DNA of 64,000 nucleotides, taken from assembly GCF_000757885.1 (NCBI RefSeq), contig NZ_JQCR01000003.1, positions 1,364,001 through 1,428,000 of the forward strand, in the 5' to 3' direction. The notes beneath the pieces are model-generated. The model had not been told where the DNA came from and searched no databases. It saw only the letters and a program-made list of their open reading frames with translations. Below are positions 35,280-43,951 of the stretch, piece by piece. The translations under genes were made by a program, and so were the position numbers. This stretch comes from Paenibacillus wynnii (GTDB lineage: Bacteria > Bacillota > Bacilli > Paenibacillales > Paenibacillaceae). Within the stretch, counting starts at the first letter, position 1. Each line of letters opens with the position of its first letter.

Positions 35280-36323
35280 TCACCCAAGCTTAGCCATCAC
35301 CTCCAGCAGCTTAATGCCGCTTAATTGGGAACTTAAGGATACGACACCTATTGGACTCTCGGTCCAACGGGTTCCGAACAGCGCCTCATCCGCGGACTTC
35401 CCTTTTTCCCAGAGAAGATCGGCATTATTACGAAGGAATGAAGCAGCCTCAGTTGCTGAGGGATCAACTCTCACTAACTCACCAATATAACGAATAAGAA
35501 TCCCTTTAAAAAGTCCTCCATCTCCATTACCTTCATCCGGCAAAACACCCGTACGGGTGTCAGCCAACTCTTTTACAGCCGCAGTAAATGTCCGTCCGGC
35601 ATCTTCCAGATACATCGGATCCTTCGTAATTTGATACAGCTCAACAGCTGCTCCGATAAACACCCCTTGGTTATAAGTGTATTTCCAGTCCTTATCGATA
35701 GAGCCATCTCCGGTACGGTTCATTCCATCCCATACAAATCCAGTCTCGGCGTCCACTAGATGTACCTTTAACCAAGTGTAAATTTGAAGGGCCCACTTTA
35801 GATCCTCAGGGTTCCCAAACGCCAGATACAGACGGGCTGCCAAAATAACAGCCGGAGCATTAGCGGGTGTATTCTTATAATCCAGTTGAGACTTTTGCCA
35901 CGCGATTCCTCCGCCCATATGTGTATTCCAGCCGGTCTGGATATCCTTCCATAGAACAAGCGCCGTTTCTTTATAGACTTCCTCTTTCGTTGCCTGATGC
36001 GCACGAAGCCATGCAAGAGCCATCCATTCCATGTCATCATACAGTTCGTTCGGCCACACGCCCCCATTTCGTTGAAGGAGGCCTTTGTGAAGGGTACCTA
36101 GACGTGTTGCATAACGATCATCCCCCGTACGCAGCAAGCCGTCCACAAGAACATCTACCGCATGAGCCATCCACCAATAATGAAAGATCGTATTGCACTC
36201 TCCGTTTGGACAAGGAGTTTCGATGTTATACATCTCCAGAGACTCATTCCAAAATAAAGCGTCTAACGCTTCCTGGGCTTGGTCTGCCCTTTCCTCCCAA
36301 ATACCAAGCTTATATGGGTTCAT
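35280..36323 (-). CDS. Cytoplasmic GH76 family glycosidase (alpha-1,6-mannanase-like), copy 1
   Basis: A 347-residue GH76 enzyme with the Asp pair at D96-D97 (NELYDDMEWMALAWLRAH), the same positions as in the downstream paralogue, and the shared IAWQKSQLDYKNTPANAP and TYNQGVFIGAAVELY segments. No signal peptide is present. The family cleaves alpha-1,6-mannosidic bonds of fungal or yeast mannan backbones. It is co-transcribed with ABC-transporter and GH125 genes. AGGAG lies 9 bases before the ATG. The two copies have diverged clearly, so they may differ in chain-length preference. Confidence 0.85.
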   Translation of the reverse strand: MNPYKLGIWEERADQAQEALDALFWNESLEMYNIETPCPNGECNTIFHYWWMAHAVDVLVDGLLRTGDDRYATRLGTLHKGLLQRNGGVWPNELYDDMEWMALAWLRAHQATKEEVYKETALVLWKDIQTGWNTHMGGGIAWQKSQLDYKNTPANAPAVILAARLYLAFGNPEDLKWALQIYTWLKVHLVDAETGFVWDGMNRTGDGSIDKDWKYTYNQGVFIGAAVELYQITKDPMYLEDAGRTFTAAVKELADTRTGVLPDEGNGDGGLFKGILIRYIGELVRVDPSATEAASFLRNNADLLWEKGKSADEALFGTRWTESPIGVVSLSSQLSGIKLLEVMAKLG

Positions 36324-36356
36324 ATTACTTCTCTCCTAGTTTGTAAAATAAGGTTC

Positions 36357-37244
36357 CTATCCTTTGATCCCACTGAATGCAATTCCCTGTACAAAGTAAC
36401 GCTGTAAAGCCAGGAATAACACTAGAATCGGCAGAATCGCCACAAGTGCACCCGCCATCATCGGACCGTAATCGGTCTGAAAATTATAAGAGAACGCTTG
36501 AAGACCCATCTGGATCGTTGCCTTTTCAGGATCGTTAAGCACAATCATCGGCCACAAAAAACTGTTCCAGCCGGCTTGAAAGGTAAAGATACTGAGCGTT
36601 GCAAGTGCGGGCTTCGTCAGCGGCAAATAGATCCGCCAGAAAATCATAAATTCTCTGCATCCCTCAATTCGGGCCATTTCCATCATGTCACTAGGCAGAG
36701 TCAGAAAAAACTGACGCATAAAGAATACGGCAAACGTCCCCGAAGCTCCTGGCAAAATAATGCCCCAGAACGAATTCATCAGTCCCATGCCTCCACCGCC
36801 TAAGAGATCATTGCCTCCTGCGAGCGGAATATGGCGCAGAACAAAAACGGTCGGGATCATCGTAACAATGCCGGGAATCATCATCGCCGCCAGCAGGATA
36901 CGAAAAATCGGTTTATTCATTTTGAATTTCAATTTTGCAAAGGCGTATCCGCTGAGCGAACCGAAAAATAAGTTGGCTAACACACCAGCTACAGCTAATA
37001 CCAGCGAGTTCCAAAAAAACAAACCAAAGGGAACAGTCGTAAACGCCTTATGGTAATGTTCAAATGTGATATGGGACGGAAACCATTGAATCGGCATCGC
37101 GAATATTTCCTCGTCCGGCTTCAGGGACGTAAGTACACTCCAATAAAAGGGCAGAAACATTATGATTGCGATTGCAGTACAAGCCAAGTAATAAATAGTT
37201 TTGCCAAGCCCCCGCTTCAGAGCGGAATTGCCGTTAGTATTCAT
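36357..37244 (-). CDS. Carbohydrate ABC transporter permease (MalG type)
   Basis: A 295-residue CUT1 permease with six membrane segments. The N-terminal TM is followed by PFYWSVLTSLKPDEEIFAMP, the usual MalG opening. The EAA loop that docks the ATPase is MEMARIEGCREFMIFWRIYLPLTKPAL. The C terminus AFSGIKG is typical. It pairs with the upstream MalF-type permease. No ATPase gene lies in this operon; CUT1 systems of Bacilli generally use a shared MsmX-like ATPase encoded elsewhere. Confidence 0.9.
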   Translation of the reverse strand: MNTNGNSALKRGLGKTIYYLACTAIAIIMFLPFYWSVLTSLKPDEEIFAMPIQWFPSHITFEHYHKAFTTVPFGLFFWNSLVLAVAGVLANLFFGSLSGYAFAKLKFKMNKPIFRILLAAMMIPGIVTMIPTVFVLRHIPLAGGNDLLGGGGMGLMNSFWGIILPGASGTFAVFFMRQFFLTLPSDMMEMARIEGCREFMIFWRIYLPLTKPALATLSIFTFQAGWNSFLWPMIVLNDPEKATIQMGLQAFSYNFQTDYGPMMAGALVAILPILVLFLALQRYFVQGIAFSGIKG

Positions 37245-37277
37245 TCCACCTTTGCCTCCTTCTCCATGGGCAGCCCT

Positions 37278-38165
37278 TTATACGATCGGCTCTTCCGCCT
37301 TCGATATCCGCATATTGATCAGCGAGAAGATCAGAATGGCCATAGCAAGCACAAACGCCTGTGCGGATGCATAGCCCATTTGAAGCTGATTAAAACCCTG
37401 CTGATAGATCAGGTATACAGGGGTTTTGGTCATATTAGCCGGCCCGCCCTGTGTGAGAACAAAAGCCTGATCAAACAACTGCAGCGCACCGATAATGGAC
37501 ATTGTACTGACCAGAAAGGTAGTCGGGCGAAGTTGCGGCCATGTAATATACCGAAAACAATCCAGCTTATTCGCACCGTCGAGCCGTGCAGATTCATAGA
37601 GATAATCCGGTACTCCCTGTAGTCCGGCTAGATAAATGATCATATTGGAGCCGACGGACTGCCAGAGGGTAAGCATTATAATAGACAGCATCGCCGTATT
37701 AGTCTGGGAAAGCCAAGCTGGGCCTGTGATTCCGACATAGGAGAGCAATCCATTGACCAAGCCGAATTCCGGGTGGAGCAGCCAAATCCATACAGTAGCG
37801 GCAGCGACCGCAGATGTTAGTGTCGGGAGATAATTAAGCGTTCGGAACAGCTTTACACCGCGCCACGTCCGGCTAAGCAATACTGCTAAGAGCAGCGAAA
37901 TTAGAATATTAAGCGGAACAAAAATGACCGCATATAGAAACACATTACGGAACGTCTTCCACAGCAGACTATCTTCAATGAGACGCCGGTAATTATCCAA
38001 GCCGATCCAATCGTTTTTACTTAGGACATCATAATTGGTAAAGCTTAAATATAAAGCCATTACAACGGGGATGACCGTAAATACAACAAACAGCAGCACC
38101 GTGGGTGTAATGAATAAATAAGCTGTTCTGGCCTGATGTTTCTCTATCCTTCTGACGGAAGCCAT
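37278..38165 (-). CDS. Carbohydrate ABC transporter permease (MalF type)
   Basis: A 295-residue CUT1 permease. AYLFITPTVLLFVVFTVIPV and YLSFTNYDVLSKNDWIGLDNY open the protein in the standard way, and the EAA loop is YESARLDGANKLDCFRYITWPQL. Six hydrophobic segments are visible. GGGGGAG precedes the ATG. It lies after the binding-protein gene, with a hairpin in the 71-bp gap. Confidence 0.9.
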   Translation of the reverse strand: MASVRRIEKHQARTAYLFITPTVLLFVVFTVIPVVMALYLSFTNYDVLSKNDWIGLDNYRRLIEDSLLWKTFRNVFLYAVIFVPLNILISLLLAVLLSRTWRGVKLFRTLNYLPTLTSAVAAATVWIWLLHPEFGLVNGLLSYVGITGPAWLSQTNTAMLSIIMLTLWQSVGSNMIIYLAGLQGVPDYLYESARLDGANKLDCFRYITWPQLRPTTFLVSTMSIIGALQLFDQAFVLTQGGPANMTKTPVYLIYQQGFNQLQMGYASAQAFVLAMAILIFSLINMRISKAEEPIV

Positions 38166-38196
38166 CCAACTCCCCCTTTTTTATCTTCTATCACTT

Positions 38197-38227
38197 ATAA
38201 AAGGGAGGGGAACCCTCCCTTTTTGCT
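38197..38227 (-). terminator. Intercistronic hairpin between binding protein and permease genes
   Basis: AAAGGGAGGG pairs with CCCTCCCTTT around a 3-4 base loop, with TTTT on one side and TTTTATAAG on the other. It lies between the malF-type start and the binding-protein stop, where such stems in ABC operons protect the upstream mRNA and partly terminate, so the binding protein is made in excess. Confidence 0.75.
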
Positions 38228-38236
38228 ACCCGTGTA

Positions 38237-39538
38237 TTATTTTACAACCTCATTATCCTTGAGCATTTTGTCGCCCTCGGTTTGGGCTTTCTTCAGCGTT
38301 TCTTCAATACTTTGTTTATTTTGTTGATTTAGTTGTAGATTCGGTGCAAGAGCATCGGTTTCCATTACGGAATAACCAGGGTGGGCAGGACGTATTTTTG
38401 CGAATTCCAAAGTATCCATAAACGGTTTCCACTTCGGATCATCCTTGAAGAAAGGATCTTCCAAGGAAGGTTTGTAGCCCGGCAAGTTAAGACTTGTTTT
38501 GGCCCATAACAGAGCATTATCTTTGTTAGCCGTCCACCATTTAATGAATTCCCACGCTTCATCCTGATGCTTGGAGCCTTCTGGAATAACCAGCCCGAAA
38601 CCGCCCATCACACTGCCTTTATCGCCATTCGGACCTGCTGGAGGGGGAACGATCCCATAATCCAAGTCCTTGCCGTATTTATTGTAGGTACTGAGCATCC
38701 AAGGGCCGGAATACAGCATGGCAACCTTGCCTGTTACAAAAGCATCCTGGCCTTCGCCAAGCCCCAGCTCAAAACCAACCTTATACACCTTTTCCTTGTT
38801 CATCAGACGATCCCAGAACTCCAGTACCTGCTTACCTTGCTCATTATTAAAGTTAGTCTTACCGTCCTCCGTCAGCATCGAACCGCCTGCCTGTTGAAGG
38901 TACATATTGAACAAACCGAGATCACCCATAGAGAACCCTGCTACCTCGAGTTTATTGCCGTTCCACTTGGTCAGCTTTGCAGCTGCGGCCTCAAGCTCAT
39001 CCCAGGTTGTTGGCGGCTGGAGTCCGGCTTCATCCAGTAGCTTTTTATTGTAGAAAAGAGCCCGGGCGTCAACAGTTAGCGGTAATCCGTATAATTTATT
39101 ATCATAGGATAGCTCAGTCAGCGATTCACTATAAAAGTCATCCTTTGAAATTCCGTCCCGGGTTAAATATTCATCCACAGGGTGAAGGACGTTCTTGGGT
39201 GCGTAAAGCGAAGTCCGCCAGCGGTCCCAGAACAGCACATCCGGAGAGCCTCCATTAGTGGCAGCCGTTAAGAACTTAGTGATCATGTCCTGTTGAAGCA
39301 CATATTTAACATGTATTTTATCCTGTGATTTATTAAAAGCATTGACCATGGTCTCGAACTGTTTCTGTCCTTCTCCACCCCAGTCACCCCAAAATGTGAG
39401 TTCCGTCTTTTTCCCGCTGTTGCCGCTCCCCGCATCACCGGTCTTTCCCTTATTAGAAGGGTCATTGTTGCCCCCGCAGCCCGCTGCAAGAATAGTAACC
39501 AGTATCAGTGAAATCACTGTAGCCAACCATTTTTTCAT
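38237..39538 (-). CDS. Sugar ABC transporter substrate-binding lipoprotein
   Basis: A 433-residue SBP_bac_1-type protein. The lipoprotein signal MKKWLATVISLILVTILAAG has its Cys at residue 21 (AAGCGGN). LTFWGDWGGEGQKQFETMVN, LYGLPLTVDARALFYNKKLL and MYSGPWMLSTYN are family motifs, and PEGSKHQDEAWEFIKWW lies towards the C terminus. By context it captures alpha-mannooligosaccharides for the two permeases downstream. AGGGGAT precedes the ATG. Confidence 0.9.
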   Translation of the reverse strand: MKKWLATVISLILVTILAAGCGGNNDPSNKGKTGDAGSGNSGKKTELTFWGDWGGEGQKQFETMVNAFNKSQDKIHVKYVLQQDMITKFLTAATNGGSPDVLFWDRWRTSLYAPKNVLHPVDEYLTRDGISKDDFYSESLTELSYDNKLYGLPLTVDARALFYNKKLLDEAGLQPPTTWDELEAAAAKLTKWNGNKLEVAGFSMGDLGLFNMYLQQAGGSMLTEDGKTNFNNEQGKQVLEFWDRLMNKEKVYKVGFELGLGEGQDAFVTGKVAMLYSGPWMLSTYNKYGKDLDYGIVPPPAGPNGDKGSVMGGFGLVIPEGSKHQDEAWEFIKWWTANKDNALLWAKTSLNLPGYKPSLEDPFFKDDPKWKPFMDTLEFAKIRPAHPGYSVMETDALAPNLQLNQQNKQSIEETLKKAQTEGDKMLKDNEVVK

Positions 39539-39571
39539 TTTTCTATCCCCTTTGGAGTGGTTTTGCGAATC

Positions 39572-40837
39572 TCAGCCTCTCTTCACTTTAATACCACAAC
39601 GCATCAGCAAGAACTCACAGAACATCATATTGGCCCAGGAGAACCAAGGTCTTGTATATTCTCCCGGATCATCGACGTGAAATCCTTCATGCATAAAATC
39701 AGTCCCCGCATCGGTCTGTTCCATTAAGGAAAGCAGATCCTTCTGTTCTTCCTCATTAATAGAAGTCATTCCTTGAATCGCTAAGGCAATGTGCCAAATG
39801 TACCTGCTGGGTGTATGAGGACTGCCGATTCCTGAAGCTGCCTTCCCTTCATAAAAATAAGGGTTAGTGCTGCTTAAAATAAGCCTGCGGGTATTCGCGT
39901 AAACAGGGTCATCCGCTCCGGTATAATCCAGATAAGGAATAGAGAGCAGACTTGGAACGTTGGCATCATCCATTATATTGAACTGTCCCAGCCCATCTGC
40001 CTCATAGACGTATACCGTCCCGAATTCCGGATGATCCACGATACCGTATCGGCGAATCCCTTCATCAATCTGCTCCGAAAGCTGCTTCGCTGATGCCTCC
40101 AGCTTCGTATCCCCAAGAATCCCGCTAGCGATTTCACATACATACCGTAGGACAACTACTGCAAACATATTACTAGGTATAAGATAGCCGTATTCACAGG
40201 CATCATCGCTTGGACGGAAACCAGACCACGTCATTCCTGTGTAGGCGGTTAATGCGCCTTTTCCTTGACGGCCCAACGTATCTGAAATAGGACAGTTGAC
40301 TCGTTGGAAGCGATAGTTGGAATGGCTTTCGTGATTCTGTTCCAGCGTCCATAAATCAATAATTTGATTTACCCCTTTAACAAAACTCTCGTTAAAATGA
40401 TCGGTGCGGCCGGTGTTTTTCCAGAGCAGATAACTTAGCTGGATGGGATAACAAAGGGAATCGATCTCATATTTACGTTCCCATATCCAGGGGTTCATCT
40501 CCGTCTGATCCTCCTGATGCCCCTGTCCGCTCGCAGTCTCATTGAATGCGTTGGCATAAGGATCCAGCTCAATATAAGCAAACTGGCGCTCCACAAGACC
40601 TTGTATCATATCCGCAATCTGTTCATCCTCTGAGGCTAACATCAGATAAGGCCTGACCTGTGCCGTTGAATCCCGAAGCCACATCGCCGGAATGTCTCCG
40701 GTAATCACAAAAGTTGTGCCATCCGGCTTGCGTTTTATAGTCGTATTCCATGTATTGGATAAGCACTTCTCAAACATCCTGGCTAATTTCGGACGATCCG
40801 CCATCTTTTCATGAACAAGAGCCGTCAGAGCATTCAT
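39572..40837 (-). CDS. GH125 exo-alpha-1,6-mannosidase
   Basis: A 421-residue (alpha/alpha)6 glycosidase. TGDIPAMWLRDSTAQVRPYL (residues 46-65) holds the GH125 W-x-R-D-S-x-x-Q motif, followed by EMNPWIWERKYEIDSLCYPI, DDACEYGYLIPSNMFAVV and HTPSRYIWHIALAIQGMTS. The enzyme releases mannose from non-reducing alpha-1,6 ends. It lacks a signal peptide, so it would finish what the GH76 enzymes start in the cytoplasm. It is the first gene of the operon. The ATG at 40837 has only a weak GAGAG site; a stronger GGGGAGG lies further up but its frame meets a stop. Confidence 0.9.
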   Translation of the reverse strand: MNALTALVHEKMADRPKLARMFEKCLSNTWNTTIKRKPDGTTFVITGDIPAMWLRDSTAQVRPYLMLASEDEQIADMIQGLVERQFAYIELDPYANAFNETASGQGHQEDQTEMNPWIWERKYEIDSLCYPIQLSYLLWKNTGRTDHFNESFVKGVNQIIDLWTLEQNHESHSNYRFQRVNCPISDTLGRQGKGALTAYTGMTWSGFRPSDDACEYGYLIPSNMFAVVVLRYVCEIASGILGDTKLEASAKQLSEQIDEGIRRYGIVDHPEFGTVYVYEADGLGQFNIMDDANVPSLLSIPYLDYTGADDPVYANTRRLILSSTNPYFYEGKAASGIGSPHTPSRYIWHIALAIQGMTSINEEEQKDLLSLMEQTDAGTDFMHEGFHVDDPGEYTRPWFSWANMMFCEFLLMRCGIKVKRG

Positions 40838-40898
40838 AGAAACAGGGATCTCTCTAATTGAATTCAGCTGAAGTACACCTCCCCTTTTCCGCTTAATC

Positions 40899-40913
40899 TA
40901 AAGCGCTTTCATA
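40899..40913 (-). promoter_or_regulatory. Candidate cre (CcpA) site
   Basis: On the minus strand ATGAAAGCGCTTTAG matches the catabolite-response consensus TGWAANCGNTNNCA at all but the last two positions. It sits about 65 bp before the GH125 start, so glucose repression of the alpha-mannan operon is likely. Confidence 0.55.
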
Positions 40914-40963
40914 AAACTAGTATATTAGTATGTAATTCATATGTCAATATGTTTATTTTATAA

Positions 40964-40981
40964 ATAATGATATACTATTAT
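40964..40981. promoter_or_regulatory. Candidate operator upstream of the alpha-mannan operon
   Basis: ATAATGATATACTATTAT is an imperfect palindrome whose reverse complement shares TATATCAT with the perfect palindrome before the regulator gene (42339-42360). It may be the binding site of the GntR/LacI-type regulator. Confidence 0.4.
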
Positions 40982-41018
40982 GCGGCAATTAGCGGTTTAG
41001 AACTCACCTATGAAACAG

Positions 41019-41048
41019 AAAAAACCTATCGATGGGGACAGGTTTTTT
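41019..41048 (-). terminator. Intrinsic terminator after the GntR/LacI regulator gene
   Basis: AACCTGTCCCC pairs with the complementary GATAGGTT on the minus strand and TTTTTT follows. It separates the regulator from the mannan operon promoter. Confidence 0.75.
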
Positions 41049-41122
41049 TGTAGATGACAAATACGGCCTACTCTAATCTAGGGGAATTAAGGGATTAAAC
41101 TAACCAATGGATGAGGAACCTA

Positions 41123-42301
41123 TTACAGCTTAGCTGATCCTGTTGATTCTCCGGGAATCAGCCGGGCTTCCAGCATCACTTTGTTGGGAACGGTATGCCC
41201 GCCCATAATACTAAGTACATTTTCCACGGCAATCCGGCCCATCTCTTCTTCATTCTGCTGCATATGAGTAAAGGAATACCCACCACCGAGATGAGTCGGC
41301 GGACTGTCGAAGCAAATGATGGAAATATCCTCCGGTATTCGCAGACCTACCCGCTCCACTGCTGTTTTGGCAAGCAATGCAATGTTGTATTCAATAGCAA
41401 ACAAGGCCGTTATAGCTGGGTTATTCTTCAAATGGGATACCAGTCGTGAGATATCACGCTCAATATTCTCCTCATTGAAGGAGTTGGGAAGCGTAGAGGT
41501 CAGATCACTGACCCAAAGACCTTTATCAACTACAATCCCCCGCTGGGCATGAGCCTGAATAAAGCCTTCAATACGGTCCTCAACCGCAGTCGTATCGACT
41601 GGAGGGGGTGAAAGAAAGGATATATGCTTATGTCCTAGATCGAATAAGTACTCTGTACCCTTAAGTGCTGCCTGCATATTATCGGTGCTAATCGAAGCCG
41701 CTGCGACTCCCTTCAAATGCCGGTCTACAAGAACAAGCGGGAATTTCCCAATAACCAGCTTCAAGATTTCCGCACTGAAATATTCGCCCTGAGCCGGAAA
41801 CACAATCAGACCATCCACACCCAGATTGAGCAGCTTTTGAATGGATTGTTCCTCATTATCAGGATTGCCGAAGGTTCTTCTCAGCACCAGGAAGCAGTCA
41901 TTATCACGGGCAGCCTGCTCCATCCCATAGATCAAACCCGTCCCATAGCTGTTGCCAAAGTCGGTAATAATCAGACCAATCGTCTTCTCATCATGATTGA
42001 TTGCATTTGAAGCGTAACCCTCAGAACCCGCGGCTACATTAGCCCCTGATTCCAAATAATCAATTACAGGATCAGCCACAAATGAGCCTCTTCCCGGTTT
42101 TCGAATGATTAATTGCTCTGCTGCGAGCATTTCAAGTGCTTTCTTGCTGGTGATACGGCTTACACTGTAAGCGTCAGCCAGCTCTTTCTCGGAGGGAACA
42201 CGCTCTCCAAGCTGATAGTCCTTGGTAACAATACGCTGCTTCAGTTCGTCAAATATTTTCTCATACATGGGCTTAGATGAAGTTGTTTCACTCATAACCA
42301 T
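41123..42301 (-). CDS. GntR-type DNA-binding / LacI-type sensor transcriptional regulator (AraR-like)
   Basis: A 392-residue regulator. Residues about 10-80 are a GntR winged helix (IVTKDYQLGERVPSEKELAD, AYSVSRITSKKALEML, IRKPGRGSFVAD). Residues about 105-390 are a periplasmic-binding-like sugar sensor (TIGLIITDFGNSYGTGLIYG, VDGLIVFPAQGEYF, FDLGHKHISFLSPP, ISIICFDSPPTHLGGG). This architecture is that of AraR. It lies directly upstream of the alpha-mannan operon, which it probably represses until a mannooligosaccharide binds. Two ATGs six bases apart both suit the GGAG site. Confidence 0.85.
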   Translation of the reverse strand: MVMSETTSSKPMYEKIFDELKQRIVTKDYQLGERVPSEKELADAYSVSRITSKKALEMLAAEQLIIRKPGRGSFVADPVIDYLESGANVAAGSEGYASNAINHDEKTIGLIITDFGNSYGTGLIYGMEQAARDNDCFLVLRRTFGNPDNEEQSIQKLLNLGVDGLIVFPAQGEYFSAEILKLVIGKFPLVLVDRHLKGVAAASISTDNMQAALKGTEYLFDLGHKHISFLSPPPVDTTAVEDRIEGFIQAHAQRGIVVDKGLWVSDLTSTLPNSFNEENIERDISRLVSHLKNNPAITALFAIEYNIALLAKTAVERVGLRIPEDISIICFDSPPTHLGGGYSFTHMQQNEEEMGRIAVENVLSIMGGHTVPNKVMLEARLIPGESTGSAKL

Positions 42302-42338
42302 CTATCTCCTGACTCTAGATTATTTCAGTTTATACATA

Positions 42339-42360
42339 ATAATATATCATGATATATTAT
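42339..42360. promoter_or_regulatory. Perfect 22-bp palindrome before the regulator gene
   Basis: ATAATATATCA is followed directly by its reverse complement TGATATATTAT, about 40 bp upstream of the regulator's start. It is the best candidate for an autoregulatory operator. Confidence 0.6.
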
Positions 42361-42377
42361 AGTTGTCGATATGTCTA

Positions 42378-42424
42378 AATAAAGACCCAAGCGTTGGGGT
42401 GAGTCCCCTTTCGCTTGGGCCTTT
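42378..42424 (-). terminator. Intrinsic terminator after the orphan binding-protein gene
   Basis: GGCCCAAGCG-AAA-GGGG pairs with CCCC-AA-CGCTTGGGTC on the minus strand, followed by TTTATTTAG. Confidence 0.85.
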
Positions 42425-42434
42425 GATGTATCAT

Positions 42435-43481
42435 CTAATATTTGCGATCCTGCGCTTCTACAGCAGCTGTTTCTTGTGTAAAGATGTCCTCAGGGGGAAC
42501 CATCCGCTTAGGAAGTGTTCGACCCGTCATTATTTCTTTGGTGGCCTGCATAAGCAGAGGTCCTAGCAACGGATTGCATTCCACTACTGCATTAATTTTG
42601 CCCTGGATCATACTATCGACTGCCCGCCGAGTGCCATCTATAGAGATGATAATGATATCCTGCCCAGGTGTAAGACCGGCTTCCTCGATGGCTTCAACCG
42701 CTCCAAGTGCCATATCATCATTATGGGAATACAGGACCTGAGGCCACTCTTCCCTCGGTTTCTCTAAAAAGGCCTTCATAACCGCACGTCCCTGCACTTC
42801 GGTGAAATTGGCAGGTAGAATCTGAGTGATTTGAAAACGGGAATTGGCCTTTATTGTGTCACGAAACCCTCGCCCGCGATCTATTGAGGGGGTGGATCCA
42901 ATAGTTCCCTCTAGTTCAGCAATGGTTACAGGACCGGGAAGATGTCGCATCTTATCTAGCATGTATTTGGCTGCCTTTACCCCTTCTTCATAGAAATCGG
43001 AGCCGATAAATGTTACATACAGAGAACCATCATCCACATTGACGGATCGGTCCAGTACGATGACCGGAATCCCCGCTTTTTTGACCTCCTGCAGGATAGG
43101 CTCCCAACCCTTTTGCACTACAGGAGCTATGGCTATAACGTCAACCTTTTTGCGGATAAAGGAGCGGATCGCCTCAAATTGTTTTTCCTGCGACTGCTCA
43201 GCGTTCTCCATAATAAGGGTAATCCCTGATTCCTTGGCTGCATCTACAATGGAGAGGGTATTCGCATTCCGCCAATTACTCTCCGATCCAAGCTGAGAGA
43301 AGCCGAGTACTATGGGATCGGTCGGTGAATCGTCAAGCGGCGGGATCCAGCCCAACTGCTGGGTCTCACTCGCTGAAGCAGGTTCAATAGTAGCTTGGCC
43401 TGACCCGGAACCACTACTCATACAGCCAGCAAGGAGCAGTAACATTGTCAAAACCAACATCACTTTAGTCAGTTTCCCCAT
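42435..43481 (-). CDS. Sugar-binding lipoprotein, YtfQ-like (orphan copy)
   Basis: A 348-residue Peripla_BP_4 protein. The lipoprotein signal is MGKLTKVMLVLTMLLLLAG then CMSS. The mature part, PIVLGFSQLGSESNWRNANT, FIRKKVDVIAIAPVVQKGWE, LYVTFIGSDFYEEG and VLYSHNDDMALGAVEAIEEAG, runs parallel to the binding protein at 47567-48625, so the two are paralogues. It follows the transporter operon after a 470-bp gap with its own terminators. ATG at 43481 follows GGGGGAG. It could widen substrate range or serve sensing. Substrate is probably a furanose or ribose-like sugar. Confidence 0.85.
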   Translation of the reverse strand: MGKLTKVMLVLTMLLLLAGCMSSGSGSGQATIEPASASETQQLGWIPPLDDSPTDPIVLGFSQLGSESNWRNANTLSIVDAAKESGITLIMENAEQSQEKQFEAIRSFIRKKVDVIAIAPVVQKGWEPILQEVKKAGIPVIVLDRSVNVDDGSLYVTFIGSDFYEEGVKAAKYMLDKMRHLPGPVTIAELEGTIGSTPSIDRGRGFRDTIKANSRFQITQILPANFTEVQGRAVMKAFLEKPREEWPQVLYSHNDDMALGAVEAIEEAGLTPGQDIIIISIDGTRRAVDSMIQGKINAVVECNPLLGPLLMQATKEIMTGRTLPKRMVPPEDIFTQETAAVEAQDRKY

Positions 43482-43614
43482 AATCTCCCCCTGTATCTGC
43501 ATTGGTATGGCTTACAATTTCTCAAGTAAATATGATGGACGGTCTGTGTTATATCGCAAAAGTATGTCTGAGCTGGTTCTAAATTGAATGTGATTTGAGA
43601 AATTAAAACTCCAG

Positions 43615-43815
43615 ATTAATTTTAATTGCACTTTCTGCACTTATTCTAGGATTTCCCTACTACTAGTTTGATTTAGTTGTATTAAATACATTTAAAATCC
43701 AATAAAATAGGGGATTTCGGAGTATTCGGTCCAAATAGTTGCAGAAAATACACCTATATAACGTTAAAGGCAAAAAAGATGGATTTTAAGTGTACAAAGT
43801 ACATCTAAAGTTAAT
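43615..43815. repeat. Cluster of short palindromic intergenic repeats (copy 2)
   Basis: Contains TTAATTGCACTTTCTGCACT, TTTAGTTGTATTAAATACAT, AATAGTTGCAGAAAATACA and TGTACAAAGTACATCTAAAG, in the same order as the cluster at 27915-28110. No gene is present between 43482 and 43898. Confidence 0.7.
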
Positions 43816-43898
43816 TAAGTAAGATATTCCCCGCGAAAAAATCATCAAGTGATACTAGCATTACATTATACTAAGCTTCACACGACACTATCACAACA

Positions 43899-43935
43899 AA
43901 ACATTGGAGGACAAAAGCTTTGTCTTCCAATGTTG
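43899..43935 (-). terminator. Intrinsic terminator of the YtfQRT-type transporter operon
   Basis: AACATTGGAGGACAAA pairs with TTTGTCTTCCAATGTT with one mismatch and a 3-base loop, followed on the minus strand by TTGTTGTG. Confidence 0.75.
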
Positions 43936-43951
43936 ATGTGATGTTAAATCA

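Noticed and set aside
40837-40895. CTG start with the GGGGAGG site for the GH125 gene
   Set aside because: The CTG after that site is out of frame and meets a TAG four codons on; the ATG frame has a TGA close upstream, so ATG at 40837 stands.
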